From: Salininema proteolyticum
GTDB lineage: Bacteria > Actinomycetota > Actinomycetes > Mycobacteriales > Micromonosporaceae
DNA: 64,000 nt
Direction: 5' to 3'
NCBI RefSeq assembly: GCF_042685645.1
Contig: NZ_JBHUNX010000001.1
Coordinates: forward strand, 4,030,001 to 4,094,000
In this document: positions 1-8,907 of the stretch, piece by piece
Position numbering within the stretch: position 1 is the first letter of the stretch
Layout: every line of letters begins with the position of its first letter
Translations under genes and position numbers: made by a program
Notes under the pieces: model-generated
Told to the model about the DNA's origin: nothing
The model's input: the letters and a program-made list of their open reading frames with translations, nothing else
Databases searched by the model: none

Positions 1-206
1 TCCGATCACTGGAATTCTGCCTCGACATCTATAGCGATGAAATTGAGGCCGAGGAGTTCATGAAGATCTTTGCCTACTGCTATGAGGCGGAGAGTTCTCG
101 GTCAAGCGCTAGCGGAATCATGGTCGGCGAGCCACAGGTCGCCACGGCACGTGAGCAGGCTATGCTCGATCACCAGAAGGCGATTCTGGACTCATTCTTG
201 TCATAG
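1..206 (+). CDS. C-terminal end of an unknown protein (5' truncated)
   Basis: An open frame enters from the left edge and reads about 67 codons to a TAG at 204-206. The visible protein is acidic (IYSDEIEAEEFMKIF) and ends DHQKAILDSFLS; no signal peptide, membrane segment or recognisable motif is seen. A hairpin at 272-302 follows the stop, which supports this being a real gene end. It lies upstream of two YbaB/EbfC-like genes in a lower-GC stretch, a setting in which immunity-type proteins of polymorphic toxin systems often occur, but nothing here proves that role. Confidence 0.6.
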   Translation, partial: RSLEFCLDIYSDEIEAEEFMKIFAYCYEAESSRSSASGIMVGEPQVATAREQAMLDHQKAILDSFLS

Positions 207-271
207 TGCCACACAGAACGATCATCTAACCCGGACGACCATCGCTTTTTCGAAACGGACTCCTGGGATGA

Positions 272-302
272 GGGTGCCACTGTGACTTAAATGGTGGCAC
301 CC
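272..302 (+). terminator. hairpin downstream of the truncated gene
   Basis: A perfect 9-bp inverted repeat, GGGTGCCAC at 272-280 and GTGGCACCC at 294-302, encloses a 13-nt loop. It sits 66 nt after the stop of the first gene. No T-tract follows, as is common in actinobacteria. Confidence 0.55.
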
Positions 303-679
303 CTCGAACAGGCCCGACACGAGGGACAGTCGGCATTTGGGTACGGACGGAGCAGACAGCACACCAGCACATTCAGGAGATGTGGACGGACTCGTGACGG
401 AAGCGCAGAAGACCCAGGCCTGCTCTTGACAGAACAACCTTCGGTGGTTCCAGTGGGATCCACCTGGCGTGGGAGTCCGAGCATGGGATGCGTAGACCTG
501 TCCAGAAAGAGCTTCCGATCCAGCGGAAGCTGAAGAGAATGAAGACTGTTTCGGTCCGTTGGGGTCCGTGCACCGCTCGGCGATTCGAGGCGTTTGCCTT
601 ATACTGGGCGATGCGACCGGCAGTGAACAGCTACTAGTGCTGCGCACCAACGGAATAGACAACCATAGGAGCGTTAGTA
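303..679. other. non-coding gap
   Basis: No frame with convincing codon use, start and ribosome site was found. The short frames on both strands look like chance openings. A ribosome site (AGGAG at 668) at the right edge belongs to the next gene. Confidence 0.5.
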
Positions 680-1057
680 ATGGATTTCTCGATCTCAAAC
701 CCCGAGGAGGCCAAGCAGCATCTTCGGGACTGGAAGCAGCGAGCCGACAAACTGGCAGAAGACACCCAGGCCGCAGGCACCGCCATTCAGCGGCTGACAG
801 CCACGGGATCCGACGCCAATGAAACAGTCGAAATCAGCCTGGACGCCAACGGTTCCATGACTTCCGTCAAGCTGTCCACTGCCGCTCAGCGCCAGTCCAC
901 CAGGCATACCGAACGAGCGATCATCGAAGCCTACCGCGCAGCGGGGACGCAACTGCTGGACCGCGCGAGGGAAGCCGTTTCGAGTACCCTGGGAGATGAG
1001 TCCCCCACCGGCCGAGCCATGATCGAAGGAATACGTCAACGGCTCCCCACCGGTTAA
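680..1057 (+). CDS. YbaB/EbfC-like nucleoid-associated family protein, copy 1
   Basis: This 125-aa protein has the YbaB/EbfC shape: an N-terminal helix (MDFSISNPEEAKQHLRDWK), a short beta section around residues 50-70 (VEISLDANGSMTSVKLS), then a long C-terminal helix with EAYRAAGTQLLDRAREAV. Members of this family are small dimeric proteins, some of which bind DNA. It is a clear paralogue of the gene at 1359. There is no dnaX or recR nearby, so it is not the housekeeping copy. In actinobacteria such divergent copies often sit beside type VII secretion or polymorphic-toxin genes; that association is inferred. AGGAG lies 8 nt before the ATG. Confidence 0.75.
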   Translation: MDFSISNPEEAKQHLRDWKQRADKLAEDTQAAGTAIQRLTATGSDANETVEISLDANGSMTSVKLSTAAQRQSTRHTERAIIEAYRAAGTQLLDRAREAVSSTLGDESPTGRAMIEGIRQRLPTG

Positions 1058-1358
1058 GTCCCTGGCGAGTGAAATCGGCGTTTCCTGGGAGCGATCCTTG
1101 CGCATTTCGGCTTGCGATCGGCCTCGAATCGCGTTGCGCACTGACACTTTCAGATAGCTGTCCACACGGGAAACGTACTTCGAGCGGGAACGGGGCAGGT
1201 GTGCCCCGACACGTCCGTCCGGGGAGATATTCCAGACCGGCTCATTGCCGACGGTTTTCGCCGTGAACGTCTTCTAGTATCATCCCTCATGTGAAAACGG
1301 CTGCACGCCAAGCGTGCTAGTGCGAACACCAAGACTTCGACGAGCTTCGGGAGCGGAA

Positions 1359-1748
1359 ATGGACTTCGAGATCGATGACACTCCAGGCGCCAAACGGAAC
1401 CTTGAGGACATAAAGCAGCGCACTCAAGCGCTGGCGAACGACGCGCAAGTCGCCGGCGACGCTCTCAAGGAGATCTCCGCGTCAGCCAAGGACGCCAAGG
1501 GGAATGTCGAGTTCACTTTGAGTTCTCAGGGGGCCATAACGGAGGTCAGCCTGAGCGAAGGGTTCCGACGGAACCGGCCAGAGGAGAACGAACAGGCCAT
1601 CCTCGAAGCCTATCGCAATGCGCAGAGCTCGCTCGTCGAGCAGGCGCAGGAGGCTATCACGGAGGCGCTAGGAAAGGACAGCCAGGCCGGCAAAGCGATT
1701 GCCAAAGGCTTTCGCCAGCGTACGATGCCCGTGTCAGATTCCGACTAG
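1359..1748 (+). CDS. YbaB/EbfC-like nucleoid-associated family protein, copy 2
   Basis: This 129-aa protein aligns end to end with the one at 680: both start MDF, share KQR in helix 1, a beta section (VEFTLSSQGAITEVSLS) and a C-terminal helix with A(I/R)EAYR and (S/T)GKAI-type residues. The frame is open further upstream (from 1314), but the ATG at 1359 aligns with its paralogue and is preceded by GGGAG, so it is preferred. The two genes are 301 nt apart with nothing recognisable between them. The duplication suggests diversification, perhaps with different partners. The molecular function is unknown. Confidence 0.72.
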   Translation: MDFEIDDTPGAKRNLEDIKQRTQALANDAQVAGDALKEISASAKDAKGNVEFTLSSQGAITEVSLSEGFRRNRPEENEQAILEAYRNAQSSLVEQAQEAITEALGKDSQAGKAIAKGFRQRTMPVSDSD

Positions 1749-1907
1749 TCATTCATCCGAACGAATTGCCCGCGACCTCAACTTGGTACGAGGACTACTG
1801 ACCTCGCGGTGCCATATTCACGCTCACGATCTGTATCGATATTGGATTCGAGTACACAAGATGGCCCTCATTAAGAGCTATGTGGATTGCGGTGGAGAGT
1901 TGATACA

Positions 1908-1970
1908 ATGGTGAACGTTCACGTTAACGGCGCCACGAATGGCGAACCTCCTGATTCGGGGCAGAGTTGA
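1908..1970 (+). CDS. possible 20-codon leader peptide
   Basis: An ATG at 1908 follows a good ribosome site (GGAGAG at 1894) and reads 20 codons (MVNVHVNGATNGEPP...) to a TGA at 1968. The stop overlaps the TTG start of the next gene as TTGA, the usual arrangement for translational coupling. The peptide resembles nothing recognised. It may serve only to bring ribosomes to the weak TTG start. Confidence 0.35.
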   Translation: MVNVHVNGATNGEPPDSGQS

Positions 1971-2455
1971 ATTCCTGGGATCGTGTCCTCAGGCCATATA
2001 GAAGGCATATAGAAGACATAGAACCGTCTCTGCGGTTGAAGATCGTCATCGAGGCAGCTGAATGGGCCGCCGAGTTCCTGCGTGAACCTGGAATGCCGGA
2101 TAGGTCCCGGTCGGCCTTCGACGATTTCATGCGACGGGCACGCGAATCCCTGACACGCGGAGAAGGGGCCGTGCTGTGCACCGACGACTATCTGGACGAA
2201 GTCTGGGACCTGGTCGATGAACCGGAGAACACTACTGCGAGGTACATGTTGTCCGGTGTCCTCATGGCCGCCGATGACACGGGTCCCGAGTTGAACTCTG
2301 ACCGTGTGATGGAGGCTCTGTCGGAATTCTACGAGGCCGAGGGCGCCCTAGACCCTGAGCCCAACATCATTGTTGGCGACGGCCCTCCCGCAACCGAAAG
2401 GCAACGTCAACTGATCGAATTCCAGGGATCTCTTTTGGATGGGGCTCTGCCTTAG
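1967..2455 (+). CDS. unknown acidic cytosolic protein
   Basis: The frame gives 162 aa, rich in Glu and Asp, with predicted helices (LRLKIVIEAAEWAAEFLREP; DDFMRRARESL) and no signal peptide or membrane segment. A stop at 1952-1954 limits the start, so TTG at 1967 is the first usable codon; it overlaps the stop of a short upstream frame. The last 89 nt overlap the 3' end of the convergent regulator gene. By size, charge and position next to YbaB-like genes it could be an immunity or adaptor protein, but I do not recognise a family. Confidence 0.6.
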   Translation: MNSWDRVLRPYRRHIEDIEPSLRLKIVIEAAEWAAEFLREPGMPDRSRSAFDDFMRRARESLTRGEGAVLCTDDYLDEVWDLVDEPENTTARYMLSGVLMAADDTGPELNSDRVMEALSEFYEAEGALDPEPNIIVGDGPPATERQRQLIEFQGSLLDGALP

Positions 2456-3551
2456 ACACTGATTCACATGAATGCGCCGGGAGTGCCAGGTCGAAGTATT
2501 CGGCCTGGCACTTGCGGTATTCGTCAATAGTGCGGACGGTCGACCGGCGGTAATACGTCAGCCGCTCTAACACGACCTGCGGCTGACGTATTAAGGCTTG
2601 GTGTCGGAAGCGACTGCGGTAGGCGGTCGGGCTGATGCCGATGTCGGTGCGGAATCGCTGGCGCAGTGCGGTTCCTGTGCCAAACCCGACGTCGACGGCG
2701 ACCCGGTCCACAGAGAGGTCGGTGGATTCGAGGAGTTCGCGGGCACGCTCGATCCGTTGGCGTTGCAGCCATTGGAGGGGGCTGGTGCCGGTCTCGTCGC
2801 GGAAGCGGCGGGTGAAGGTTCGGCGGCTCATGTGGGCGTTGTCGGCCATGCCGTCGACGGTGTGGCGTTGGGCGAGAGTCTGGAGGAGCCATTGACGGGT
2901 GGGGGCGGTGGAGGTGTCGGTGTGGAGAGGGACGGGCTGGTCGATGAATTGGGCTTGTCCGCCTTCGCGCCATGGGGAGACGACGCAGCGGCGCGCGGCC
3001 TGGTTGGCGATCTCGCCGCCGTGGTCGCGCCGGATGAGGTGGAGGCAGAGGTCGATGGCTGCGGCGGCGCCGGCGGAAGTGAGAATGTCGCCTTCGTCGA
3101 CGTAGAGCACGTCCTCGACGACGGTGATGTCGGGATAGCGGCGGAGATGGTCAGTGAGGACCCAGTGGGTGGTGGCTCTGCAGCCGTTGAGGAGTCCGAT
3201 CTCGGCGAGGAGGAGGGCAGCACTGCAGAACGAGACGATGCGCGCGCCGGGCCGTATCTGCCCGAGAGCGTCGGCGAGCCCCGGTGGGGCGGTCGGAGGC
3301 TGCAGGCCGTCGGGGGAGGTGTGGGTGGTGGCGAGGATTACGGTGTCAGCCTCGGCGAGGAGGTTCTCGTCGTGGGCCGGGTGAAGGGTGAGTCCACCGG
3401 CAGCGATGGGAGCACCGCCGAGGCCGCAGGTCTCGACGGTGTAGAGCGGTTTGCCGGAGGGGGTCGCGGCGGAGAAGACCCGGTCGGGGATTCCGAGGTC
3501 GAACGGGACTACGTTATCGAGGGCGAGGACCGCGACACGGTGGGGAGACAT
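2367..3551 (-). CDS. GlxA-family transcriptional regulator (DJ-1/PfpI + AraC HTH)
   Basis: Residues 5-170 form a DJ-1/PfpI-like sensor domain with a cysteine in the nucleophile-elbow position (VSFCSAALLLAE, C109). Residues 221-316 form an AraC-type DNA-binding domain with both helix-turn-helix units (MSRRTFTRRFRDETG and VAVDVGFGTGTALRQRF). The family motif RRCVVSPWREGGQAQFI links the two. Most relatives end near the HTH (about 320 residues); this one continues for roughly 78 more, and the tail overlaps the 3' end of the convergent gene, suggesting that an original stop was lost. It is divergent from the oxidoreductase at 3668, its likely target. Confidence 0.88.
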   Translation of the reverse strand: MSPHRVAVLALDNVVPFDLGIPDRVFSAATPSGKPLYTVETCGLGGAPIAAGGLTLHPAHDENLLAEADTVILATTHTSPDGLQPPTAPPGLADALGQIRPGARIVSFCSAALLLAEIGLLNGCRATTHWVLTDHLRRYPDITVVEDVLYVDEGDILTSAGAAAAIDLCLHLIRRDHGGEIANQAARRCVVSPWREGGQAQFIDQPVPLHTDTSTAPTRQWLLQTLAQRHTVDGMADNAHMSRRTFTRRFRDETGTSPLQWLQRQRIERARELLESTDLSVDRVAVDVGFGTGTALRQRFRTDIGISPTAYRSRFRHQALIRQPQVVLERLTYYRRSTVRTIDEYRKCQAEYFDLALPAHSCESVSKAEPHPKEIPGIRSVDVAFRLREGRRQQ

Positions 3552-3667
3552 GGCCCGATTCTATCAAATAGCGGCCTTCAGGCCACGCCGATGGGACCTT
3601 GATTCGGTGAGACTGGAGTCCTCCGGCGATCGCCGGAACTGGAATTCAGGTGCGAGAAGGGATTTGG

Positions 3668-4621
3668 ATGATGGGGACGAAGGCGTCTGGTCGCAAGGTC
3701 GTGCAAAGCGACTTCGGTGGCGTTGAGGTGTTGGAGGTCGCGGAGGAGAGGCGCCCGGTTCCGGGTGTGGGCGAGGTTCTGGTGCAGGTGAGAGCGGCGG
3801 GACTCAACCCGGTCGACGCCAAATCGCGGGACCATGCCGAGCTGCCGGGCCAGGTGCCCCCGTTCACGCTGGGATGGGATGTCTCTGGGGTGGTCGAGGA
3901 GGTCGGCCTGGGGGTGGCCTTCCACAAGGTCGGCGACGAGGTCTTCGGCATGCCGCGCTTTCCGGAGTTCGCTGAGGCGCACGGGGATTACGTGGTCGCT
4001 CCGGCGCGCCATCTCGCGAAGAAGCCGGAGTCGTTGAGCCATGTCGAGGCCGGGGCTCTGCCGTTGGCCGGTCTGACGGCGAGGCAGGCATTGGTCGACT
4101 TCGCCGATGTCCGAGCGGGACAGCGCGTTCTGATTCACGCGGCGGCCGGGGGCGTGGGGCACCTGGCGGTTCAGATCGCGAAAGCCAGGGGCGCCCATGT
4201 GATCGCGACGGCGAGCGCGCCGAAGCACGCGATGCTGAAGGAGCTCGGGGTCGATGAGGCGGTGGACTACCGGGAAGTGGACTTCTCCCAGGTTGTGTCC
4301 GACGTCAATGTCGTGCTGGACCCGCTCGGCGGCGACTGCGCTCGGCGGTCGGCGAAGGTCGTGGCGGACGGCGGGATCGTGGTGAGCATCAAACGCGGCA
4401 TGGAGGCGCTCGATCGGGAAGATGAGGGGAGGGTCCGCCACGGGTTCATGATCGTGGAGCCGGACCTCGGCGGTTTGCGGGACATCGCCGAGATGGTCGA
4501 GGCCGGGAGTCTGCGGCCGGTGGTGAGCGGGGTGTTCGCCTTGGAAAAGGCCGCCGAGGCGCACCGGGCCGTGGATTCCGGAAGCACCGTCGGCAAGCTG
4601 GTCTTCGACCTGGAGAAGTGA
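3668..4621 (+). CDS. zinc-independent MDR-type NAD(P)H:quinone oxidoreductase
   Basis: This is a medium-chain dehydrogenase/reductase of the quinone-oxidoreductase branch. It has a GroES-like N-terminal domain (GEVLVQVRAAGLNPVDAK) and a Rossmann domain with the nucleotide motif AAAGGVGHLAVQIAKARGA. The zinc-binding cysteines of alcohol dehydrogenases are absent, which fits reduction of quinones or enals with NADPH. The frame opens at a GTG at 3650, but ATG at 3668 has an AGAAGGG site 6 nt upstream and is preferred (317 aa). It is divergent from the GlxA-type regulator and ends at a hairpin (4630-4646). Confidence 0.88.
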   Translation: MMGTKASGRKVVQSDFGGVEVLEVAEERRPVPGVGEVLVQVRAAGLNPVDAKSRDHAELPGQVPPFTLGWDVSGVVEEVGLGVAFHKVGDEVFGMPRFPEFAEAHGDYVVAPARHLAKKPESLSHVEAGALPLAGLTARQALVDFADVRAGQRVLIHAAAGGVGHLAVQIAKARGAHVIATASAPKHAMLKELGVDEAVDYREVDFSQVVSDVNVVLDPLGGDCARRSAKVVADGGIVVSIKRGMEALDREDEGRVRHGFMIVEPDLGGLRDIAEMVEAGSLRPVVSGVFALEKAAEAHRAVDSGSTVGKLVFDLEK

Positions 4622-4629
4622 GGCCCGTC

Positions 4630-4646
4630 GGCTCTCTGGCAGAGCC
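4630..4646 (+). terminator. short hairpin after the oxidoreductase
   Basis: GGCTCT at 4630-4635 pairs with AGAGCC at 4641-4646 around a 5-nt loop, 8 nt past the stop codon. Confidence 0.4.
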
Positions 4647-4941
4647 GCCGAGCCATTGCGCTACGGGGAGTCCGAGCTGGAAGCATCTCAGGTGTGTTCA
4701 GGTGCGGGCTCTGCCTCTTGTACCCCAGAGGCGAGGCCTCGGTTCTAACGGCGCCTCAGAGTGACGACGCGGCGTTCCGAGCCGGATCAAGGTGGTTGAG
4801 CCCTGGCCGGCCTCGAACCATGACGCTTCAGGTCTTAGTGAAGGCACGCAGTTTTTCCCTCACACGCGATCGGCCAAGCCGTTCCAGGCCTGTTTCGAGA
4901 TTCCGAGGACCTGTCGGAGGGAGCACTCCGGCCAGAGAGAA

Positions 4942-4969
4942 TGTGCGGCCCCCGCAAGGAGGCCGCACA
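4942..4969 (-). terminator. terminator hairpin of the subtilase gene
   Basis: TGTGCGGCC (4942-4950) pairs perfectly with GGCCGCACA (4961-4969) around a 10-nt loop. It lies 32 nt beyond the stop of the minus-strand protease. The gap 4647-4941 shows no gene. Confidence 0.7.
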
Positions 4970-5000
4970 CGCTTAACGGTTTCTGCTGGATCCGGCTAAA

Positions 5001-8000
5001 TCAACCGGTCGTCACGTTCACCATGGTGGAGGACAGGGCAGTCCCGTCACCGTTCGAGTAGGTGACCGCTCCGAGGTAGCGCTCGCCGGTCTCGAGACCG
5101 GTCCAGGCGACGTTGACGCTGAAGGCTTCTCCGACGGAGACGTCCGAGGACGCCGGCTCGACGGCGGTGTTGCCCTCATCGGCGTCGACGATCCACGAGT
5201 GGAACTTGACCTGTTCGGACGCGGGGCCGCCCCAGAGGTCGACGAACACGACGTAGGTGGTCTCGTCGTCCCGGCCATCGAGCGTCACGGCCTCGTCGGA
5301 GGAGGCCGCGGCCGACGCACCGACGAGCTCGAGCCCGTCCGCTCCCTTGCGGTAGACGAACAGGTCGAGATCCGTGTTCTCGGCCTGGTCGGACTGGAAC
5401 GTGGCGAACCTGCTGTGCGCGCCCTCCGGCACGGTGACCTCGACCGCCTTGACGTGGTCGTTCTCCTGCGGGTCGTCCGCCGGGAAGCTGCCGCCCTCCG
5501 GGTTCGACAGGGTGAACTCGTCGACGGTGCTCGCGGTGAGTCCGGAGACCTCGGTGTTCAAGGTGCCCGTGTAACCGGAGACGCCGGCGATGTCGATGCC
5601 GCCGTCGGTGCCGTCCCCGTGGACCTCGTTCGCGACGGCGACGGGAACGGGCTTGACCGCGATGGGGCTGCGAACCTCGTGGCCGTCCGAGTCCTTCCAG
5701 GTCACCGAACCGAAGGCGTACTCGCCGTAGGCGGCGTCGGTACGGGTGATCGTCACCTTGAACTTCTTGCTCTTGCCTGGCTTTAGCTTGATCGACTTCT
5801 TGTTGATCGAGACCTCGAAGCCCTCGGGCGCCTCAACGCTCGGCTCGTAGGTGCTGGTCTCGTCGGAGACGTTGGTGACCTCGCGGACGATGGTCTGCTC
5901 CCCGGCGAGTTCTCCCACGGAGATCGACGGGTAGTTCAGGTCGCTGGGGTCGATCTCTTCGACGGTCTCACAGGAGACCTCGTCGACGAGCTGGATCTGG
6001 CCGAGCGCGCAGCCGTAGGCCAGCCAGTCCTCGGCGCCGGACTCGTAGACGAGACCCGGGTCGAACATGTCTCCGGGCGCGACGTGGCCCGCTCCGTAGT
6101 CGAGCGGCGTGGCGTCCTCGCCGGCGCGCTGGATCGGCTCGTCCCGGTTGTCGTTCTGGTAGGCGGTGGTCATCATGGCGGACTTGACCGTCATGGGAGA
6201 CCATTCCGGGTTGTCGCCGACCATGAGCGCGGCTAGACCAGCGATGTGCGGGCTGGACATCGACGTGCCCTGGTACGAGGCGAAGTCGTGACCGTCGTTC
6301 CCGGTCGGCGAGACCGCGGCGACGACGTCGACGCCGGGGGCTGTGATGTCGGGCTTGAGCAGGTCGCCTTCGCCGGCAAGCGCCGGTCCGTAGGACGAGA
6401 ACCCTGCCATCTGGGGCGCCTTGGCGCTGACCTGCTCACCGGCGCCCAGGGCGACGGTGGGCTCGTCGGCGCTGGACAGGTAGTCCGTGATGGTGTCCGC
6501 GTGCTTCGCTTCGACGTGGATGGTGGGTACGGCGTGGGAGTCGGGAGCGATGTCATTGGCCCCGCCCTCGACGTTGTAGTGGATCATGCCCACACCGCCG
6601 GCGTCGGCCACTTCCTGGCTCTTCTCGACTCGGGCGACACTGCCGCGCGCGCAGGCGACGATAAGACCGTCGACCTTTTCCGGGTCGAGCGATCCCTTGT
6701 GGCACTCGGTGACCTTCTTCGCGTCGACGCCGTCCTTGCCGACCTCGCTCGCGAGAACGGCGGCGGTCTCGGGAACCGCTTCGCCCTTTCCGGCGCCGGT
6801 GATGGAGGTTCCGTCGCCCAGGGTGAGGGTCGCGTCGAAGAACCGGTCGTGGGTGCTGGCGGCCACCGTGGTGATCCAGGGGCTGTTGTGCGCCACCGTG
6901 CTCGGCCCGTCGGCACCGGAGTTGCCGGCCGAGGCGGCGACGAAGACGCCCGCGGCGGCGGCGTTGAAGAACGCCAGGTTCACCGAGTCGACGACGTACT
7001 CGCGCGAGCCTCCGACGGAGTAGTTGATGACGTCGACACCGTCATTGACGGCGTCTTCGACGGCCGCGACGGTGTTGGCGCTGGAGCAGCTTCCCTGGGC
7101 GCCGTTCTCCCAGCACACCTTGTAGGCGGCCACGCGGGCGGCGGGAGCCATGCCGGAAACCTCGCCGTACTCGCCTGCGTCAACTCCGTAATTGCCCGCC
7201 GCCGTTCCGGCGGTGTGCGAACCGTGTCCGCCGGCGTCTCGCGGCGAGGCGTAGTTCAGGTCGGGGAAGTTCCCGATGAAGTCGTCGCTGTCGTAGTAGC
7301 GGGCGCCGATCAGCTTGTTGTTGCAGCTGACGTTGTTCTCGGCGCTGTCATCGCCTTCGACGCACTCGCCCTTCCACTTCGAGTCGATGACGTCCTGGTC
7401 GGGGCGGGGCTCGGGAAGCTCGCCGAAGGACTCGTTCTCGGGCCAGATACCCGTGTCGAGGACTCCGACGATCACGCCTTCGCCCGCGTTCTCACGGCCG
7501 CCGAACTTCTCCTCCCAGACGCCGCCTTCGCCGGTCATTCCGAGGAAGTCGGGGGTGTTGCTGGTGTCGGGGGTGCGTGCCTCGTCGCGCCAGATGCGGT
7601 CGACGCCGGAGGCCTTCGACAGGGCGACCGCTTCATCGGCCGAGAGCTGGGCAACGAAACCGTTCAAGACGGTGTCGAGCTCTTTCTCCGTCTCCACGCT
7701 CGGGACCTCGTCCAGCACCTCTGCGCGCCGCTCAGCCAGGAAGTCGCGGTAGCGGTCGGCTTCGGCGGTCTCGCCGTCGAGGCGTTCGCCTTCTTCCGGC
7801 GCCGTGGCCTCGTAGCCGCTGACGTCGCCGTCATAGGTGGCCACGGGTTCGTCATCCAGCTGGACGATGTAGCGTCCGCCTTCGAACGTGTGGGTCGAGG
7901 GTCCGTTCTCTTCGGCGAACACTGCATTGACCGACAGCGCGGTGGCGCCCAGCAATGCCACCGTCGCCGTCGTCGCAAGCGCCGCTTTACGGCGTCGCAA

Positions 8001-8018
8001 CCGGGGTGGTCGAATCAT
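5001..8018 (-). CDS. secreted S8 subtilisin-like serine protease with PA domain
   Basis: A 1005-aa secreted protease. Residues 1-35 are a signal peptide (RLRRRKAALATTATVALLGATA...). An inhibitor I9 propeptide follows (RYIVQLDDEPVA to about 140). The S8 domain shows Asp188 (GVLDTG), His268 (HGSHTAG), oxyanion Asn366 (SAGNSG) and Ser586 (GTSMSSP). A protease-associated (PA) insert lies at about 410-530, as in plant-type subtilases, and the C-terminus (about 690-1005) holds Fn3-like beta domains. The frame opens earlier (8087), but ATG at 8018 gives the signal peptide and has GGAG 11 nt upstream. It probably degrades extracellular protein. It is transcribed alone. Confidence 0.93.
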   Translation of the reverse strand: MIRPPRLRRRKAALATTATVALLGATALSVNAVFAEENGPSTHTFEGGRYIVQLDDEPVATYDGDVSGYEATAPEEGERLDGETAEADRYRDFLAERRAEVLDEVPSVETEKELDTVLNGFVAQLSADEAVALSKASGVDRIWRDEARTPDTSNTPDFLGMTGEGGVWEEKFGGRENAGEGVIVGVLDTGIWPENESFGELPEPRPDQDVIDSKWKGECVEGDDSAENNVSCNNKLIGARYYDSDDFIGNFPDLNYASPRDAGGHGSHTAGTAAGNYGVDAGEYGEVSGMAPAARVAAYKVCWENGAQGSCSSANTVAAVEDAVNDGVDVINYSVGGSREYVVDSVNLAFFNAAAAGVFVAASAGNSGADGPSTVAHNSPWITTVAASTHDRFFDATLTLGDGTSITGAGKGEAVPETAAVLASEVGKDGVDAKKVTECHKGSLDPEKVDGLIVACARGSVARVEKSQEVADAGGVGMIHYNVEGGANDIAPDSHAVPTIHVEAKHADTITDYLSSADEPTVALGAGEQVSAKAPQMAGFSSYGPALAGEGDLLKPDITAPGVDVVAAVSPTGNDGHDFASYQGTSMSSPHIAGLAALMVGDNPEWSPMTVKSAMMTTAYQNDNRDEPIQRAGEDATPLDYGAGHVAPGDMFDPGLVYESGAEDWLAYGCALGQIQLVDEVSCETVEEIDPSDLNYPSISVGELAGEQTIVREVTNVSDETSTYEPSVEAPEGFEVSINKKSIKLKPGKSKKFKVTITRTDAAYGEYAFGSVTWKDSDGHEVRSPIAVKPVPVAVANEVHGDGTDGGIDIAGVSGYTGTLNTEVSGLTASTVDEFTLSNPEGGSFPADDPQENDHVKAVEVTVPEGAHSRFATFQSDQAENTDLDLFVYRKGADGLELVGASAAASSDEAVTLDGRDDETTYVVFVDLWGGPASEQVKFHSWIVDADEGNTAVEPASSDVSVGEAFSVNVAWTGLETGERYLGAVTYSNGDGTALSSTMVNVTTG

Positions 8019-8053
8019 CGGGAATTCTCCAAATCGTAGATCCACGTCAAGTG

Positions 8054-8106
8054 CATGTAAATGACGCGCGTTGGCGATCCTAAACATGGAGGAAGTTCAT
8101 GTAAAT
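8054..8106. repeat. direct repeat pair upstream of the subtilase
   Basis: CATGTAAAT occurs at 8054-8062 and 8098-8106, 44 bp apart (about four helical turns), just upstream of the protease start codon. It could be a pair of binding sites for a regulator. Confidence 0.3.
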
Positions 8107-8606
8107 AGGGAATGCCCTCAGGGGTACCCTATGTACCAGGGAGTATGGAATTACTTATCTTTCCTGTGAGTAAATATGTCCTACGAATATCAAGCAGTAG
8201 ACTCTGAAACGGACGCGTTTACGGCCGTGAGCGACTGCCGAAGGCGTTTTCCGAGCATTCAGCCGTGACCCACGGTCTAACTTGTTCGGACGAGAATGGA
8301 TTCCGCATAGTCAGGGCATCTTTTCTGGCGAAGTGTCCGGATCGGTGAAGGCGAGTGGGCCTCCGAGGTCCGAAGTCAAGCGGGGCCTGGCCTTCTTAAG
8401 TAGCGAGCCGGGCCGAAAGGGGACGGAGTCGCGTCCGATGCAGATATATCGCGTTCGCACCTGGAGTGCTCGTCGAACGCTGGCAGCGGGCCAGACCAGG
8501 ATTGCCCTGAAGAGCGGTCGCACCCCGATACGGCCCCTGTATGGGACCCCCTCCTTGCGGCGGCGAGACTCCGCCGGCCTCCTCGGCGAACCAGCGCGCG
8601 GTCAGT
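8107..8606. other. gap between two minus-strand transcription units
   Basis: The part nearest the subtilase (8107-8200) is AT-richer and probably holds its promoter. The rest has open frames on both strands but none with a start, ribosome site and credible protein. Confidence 0.45.
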
Positions 8607-8640
8607 CGTGGGGCACCGCAACGAACTGCGGTGCCCCACG
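8607..8640 (-). terminator. strong hairpin terminator
   Basis: A perfect 14-bp stem (CGTGGGGCACCGCA at 8607-8620 with its complement at 8627-8640) and a 6-nt loop lie 24 nt past the stop of the small membrane-protein gene. It could work in both directions. Confidence 0.8.
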
Positions 8641-8664
8641 ATCATGTAATGCGGTGGATCCGAC

Positions 8665-8889
8665 CTAGTCGCAATCGCCGTCCCCGGACTTTAGACCGCC
8701 CTTCGGCATCGGCTTGCCGGACTGTATCTCGGTCGCCTCGTCACCGGGGTTCTCCGTGGAGACCGCCTGAGACGGGTCCGGACAGTCCGACGGGCCGCCG
8801 GGATTCGACGATCGCCACATGAAGAACAGGACGGCTAGCAGGCCGACTACCGCCAGACCTCCTACGACTGCCACTATTCGTGCGGACAC
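8665..8889 (-). CDS. small single-pass membrane protein
   Basis: This 74-aa protein has one N-terminal membrane helix (IVAVVGGLAVVGLLAVLFFMW), then a short, Pro/Gly/Asp-rich extracellular-type tail with two Cys (DCPDPSQ near the middle and a C-terminal GDCD). It begins 18 nt after the stop of the secreted protease gene upstream, so the two form an operon, and a strong terminator follows. It might anchor or protect against the protease; this is inferred from position only. Confidence 0.6.
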   Translation of the reverse strand: MSARIVAVVGGLAVVGLLAVLFFMWRSSNPGGPSDCPDPSQAVSTENPGDEATEIQSGKPMPKGGLKSGDGDCD

Positions 8890-8907
8890 CGCGTACCTCC
8901 TCGTCCG

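Noticed and set aside
222..698. A 158-codon minus-strand frame in the first gap
   Set aside because: No ribosome site, Ser/Cys/His-rich composition and no domain; it also overlaps the terminator hairpin and the start of the next gene.
6246..8039. A 597-codon open frame antisense to the subtilase
   Set aside because: It is a GC-bias shadow; the sense frame carries the full catalytic triad and signal peptide.
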